From Planctomycetota bacterium (GTDB taxonomy: Bacteria > Planctomycetota > UBA1135 > GCA-002686595): a stretch of 15,727 nucleotides of DNA. How positions within the stretch are numbered: the first letter of the stretch is position 1; every line of letters starts with the position of its first letter. The translations under genes were made by a program, and so were the position numbers. The notes beneath the pieces were generated by a model. The model saw only the letters and a list, made by a program, of their open reading frames with translations. It did no database searches and was not told the origin of the DNA. The stretch spans positions 1-15,727 of the forward strand of contig JAJDES010000111.1 of the NCBI GenBank assembly GCA_029259675.1, written 5' to 3'. Below are positions 14,594 through 15,727 of this stretch, piece after piece.

Positions 14594-15727
14594 TTAGCTC
14601 GTCGAGTCCGCTGCCTTGGCCTGCTTGGTTTTGACCTTGCGAACAGCTGTCGGTCGAATGACGTCGTCGATTCGATCCGGATCCTGGAGCTTGTTGCCCG
14701 AAGTTCCCCCGCGCTCTTCAAAGCGACGCAGAGTGGGCAGCAACCTGGATTCCATCGAGCCGACGAAGTTGTTGTAGCGGCCCACAGCAGTGCGCAGGGC
14801 GCCCCCGAGCTCCGAGGCGTGGCCCAGCGCGGAAACGGCACGGCTGTGCAATTCGCGCCCCAAACCGAGGAGCTCGCGCGCATTATCGGACAACTCTTTT
14901 TCGCGCCAGCCGGCGTGCACGGCTCGCAAGAGGCCGATCAAAGTTGAAGGGCTGGCGAGCACAATATTGTTCCGGGTGGTGAACTCGATCAAATCGGGTT
15001 TGTACTCCAAGGCGGCATCAACGAATTGATCGCCGGGAATAAACATCACCACGAATTCGGGCGTAGCTTCGAATTGGGCCCAGTATTCCTTGCGGCCCAG
15101 CTCAGCAGCCTGATTGGCAACCAATTGCGCAAAGCGCTTCAAATGCACCTTGGCAGCTTCCGCCGTGTCGGCGTCAATGGCCTCCAGGTATTGCTCAACG
15201 TTGGCTTTGGCATCGACAACGACCACTCGATTGTTGGGCAAGCGCACGACCAAGTCAGGGCGCAAAACGCCGCCTTCCGACCTCACGTTTGCTTGGGTTG
15301 TAAAATCGCAATACGAGCGCATGCCCGACAACTCAACCACTCGCTCCAATTGCAGTTCGCCCCAACGCCCGCGCACATTGGGCTTGCGCAGAGCCCGGCT
15401 CAACTTGCCGGTTTCCGTGCGCAGTTCGCGATTGGCGTCAATCATGCGCTGGATTTGTACCTCGACTCCCGTGTTTTCGCGACTGATGCGGTTGATCTCG
15501 AGTTGGGTCTTGGACAGGGCTTTGTCCAACGGACCGATCAGGGCGTCCACCGCAACGCGCCGGCGCTCAAACTCTGTAGCAACGCGCGCTTCGCTGGCCG
15601 AGAGCGTCTCGCGAGCCAACTGCATGAAGCGCATGTTGTTGCGCTCGAGGGCATCCCCCGCGACAGCCTCGAAGCGCTCCCGCAGGCGCTCTTCACCAGC
15701 CTCCAAATCGCGACCGCGCTCGCGGGC
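14594..15727 (-). CDS. rmuC: DNA recombination protein RmuC (5' end outside window)
   Basis: The frame stays open to the window edge, giving 377 visible C-terminal residues of a family usually 400-500 long; the missing N-terminus should hold the membrane anchor and the first part of the coiled coil. Visible parts are a coiled coil (about the first 110 residues) and the RmuC nuclease-like core: VRGRWGELQLERVVELSG, LRPDLVVRLPNNRVVVVDAKANVEQY (the PD and DAK residues fit the restriction-endonuclease-fold catalytic pattern), FVVMFIPGDQF, LASPSTLIGLLRAVHAGWRE and NNFVGSMESRLLPTLRRFEE. RmuC limits recombination at inverted repeats in E. coli. A basic tail (VRKVKTKQAKAADSTS) ends the protein. A TTG at 15706 is internal, not the start. 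Confidence 0.93.
   Translation of the reverse strand, partial: ARERGRDLEAGEERLRERFEAVAGDALERNNMRFMQLARETLSASEARVATEFERRRVAVDALIGPLDKALSKTQLEINRISRENTGVEVQIQRMIDANRELRTETGKLSRALRKPNVRGRWGELQLERVVELSGMRSYCDFTTQANVRSEGGVLRPDLVVRLPNNRVVVVDAKANVEQYLEAIDADTAEAAKVHLKRFAQLVANQAAELGRKEYWAQFEATPEFVVMFIPGDQFVDAALEYKPDLIEFTTRNNIVLASPSTLIGLLRAVHAGWREKELSDNARELLGLGRELHSRAVSALGHASELGGALRTAVGRYNNFVGSMESRLLPTLRRFEERGGTSGNKLQDPDRIDDVIRPTAVRKVKTKQAKAADSTS

Noticed and set aside
14350..14634. 94-codon open frame on the + strand between the small membrane protein and rmuC
   Set aside because: It has a GTG start without a ribosome-binding site, overlaps the rmuC end in antisense, and shows no protein-like pattern.
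1..15727. tRNA, rRNA, CRISPR array, insertion sequence or prophage genes
   Set aside because: No tRNA T-loop pattern in the gaps, no regularly spaced repeats, no transposase or integrase, and no terminal inverted repeats were seen.

Overview
The window is a flagellar basal-body, motor and export gene cluster on the + strand (about 1-11000), followed by an unrelated chromosomal block (about 11060-15727). The organism is Gram-negative and motile by flagella. The best taxonomic clue is IspG: its 'SVDLQENYRLA', 'DKIRYNPGHLHHHE' and 'GLWCGP' stretches match, from memory, the IspG subtype of Planctomycetota and related PVC bacteria. I infer a planctomycete or close relative with moderate confidence; no 16S gene is present to settle it.

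Layout. The end of flgC (rod) is followed by fliE, fliF, fliG, fliH, fliI, fliJ and a MotE/YlxF-like membrane protein gene. From fliF to the MotE-like gene every junction overlaps (ATGA or GTGA type, or about 11 nt at fliG/fliH), so this is one translationally coupled unit. A 207-nt gap follows, with a perfect sigma-28 -10 element (GCCGATAA) that probably drives the next unit: motA, motB, a second divergent motB, fliL with an extra C-terminal domain, fliM and fliN. Convergent to fliN lies a FAD-dependent amine oxidase-like gene (- strand). Divergent from that is ispG (+). Last, on the - strand, are a small two-helix membrane protein and rmuC, whose 5' end runs off the window.

How the genes work together. 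FliE joins the MS ring (FliF) to the rod (FlgC). FliG, FliM and FliN form the C ring, which generates torque and switches direction. MotA and the two MotB proteins form the ion-channel stator, and FliL supports it. FliH, FliI and FliJ form the export ATPase complex. The hook genes (fliK, flgD, flgE) and export-gate genes (fliO/P/Q/R, flhA/B) are not in this window, although other lineages often carry them at these positions.

Most interesting points: (1) two adjacent, clearly different motB genes with a single motA, the second with an eroded peptidoglycan-binding motif; (2) paired changes in the FliG EHPQ motif (ESPP here) and the FliM GGxG motif (GSTP here), which normally contact each other; (3) the sigma-28 promoter candidate placed exactly where the hook genes would be; (4) an enlarged FliL. 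I see no mobile element, CRISPR array, tRNA or rRNA.
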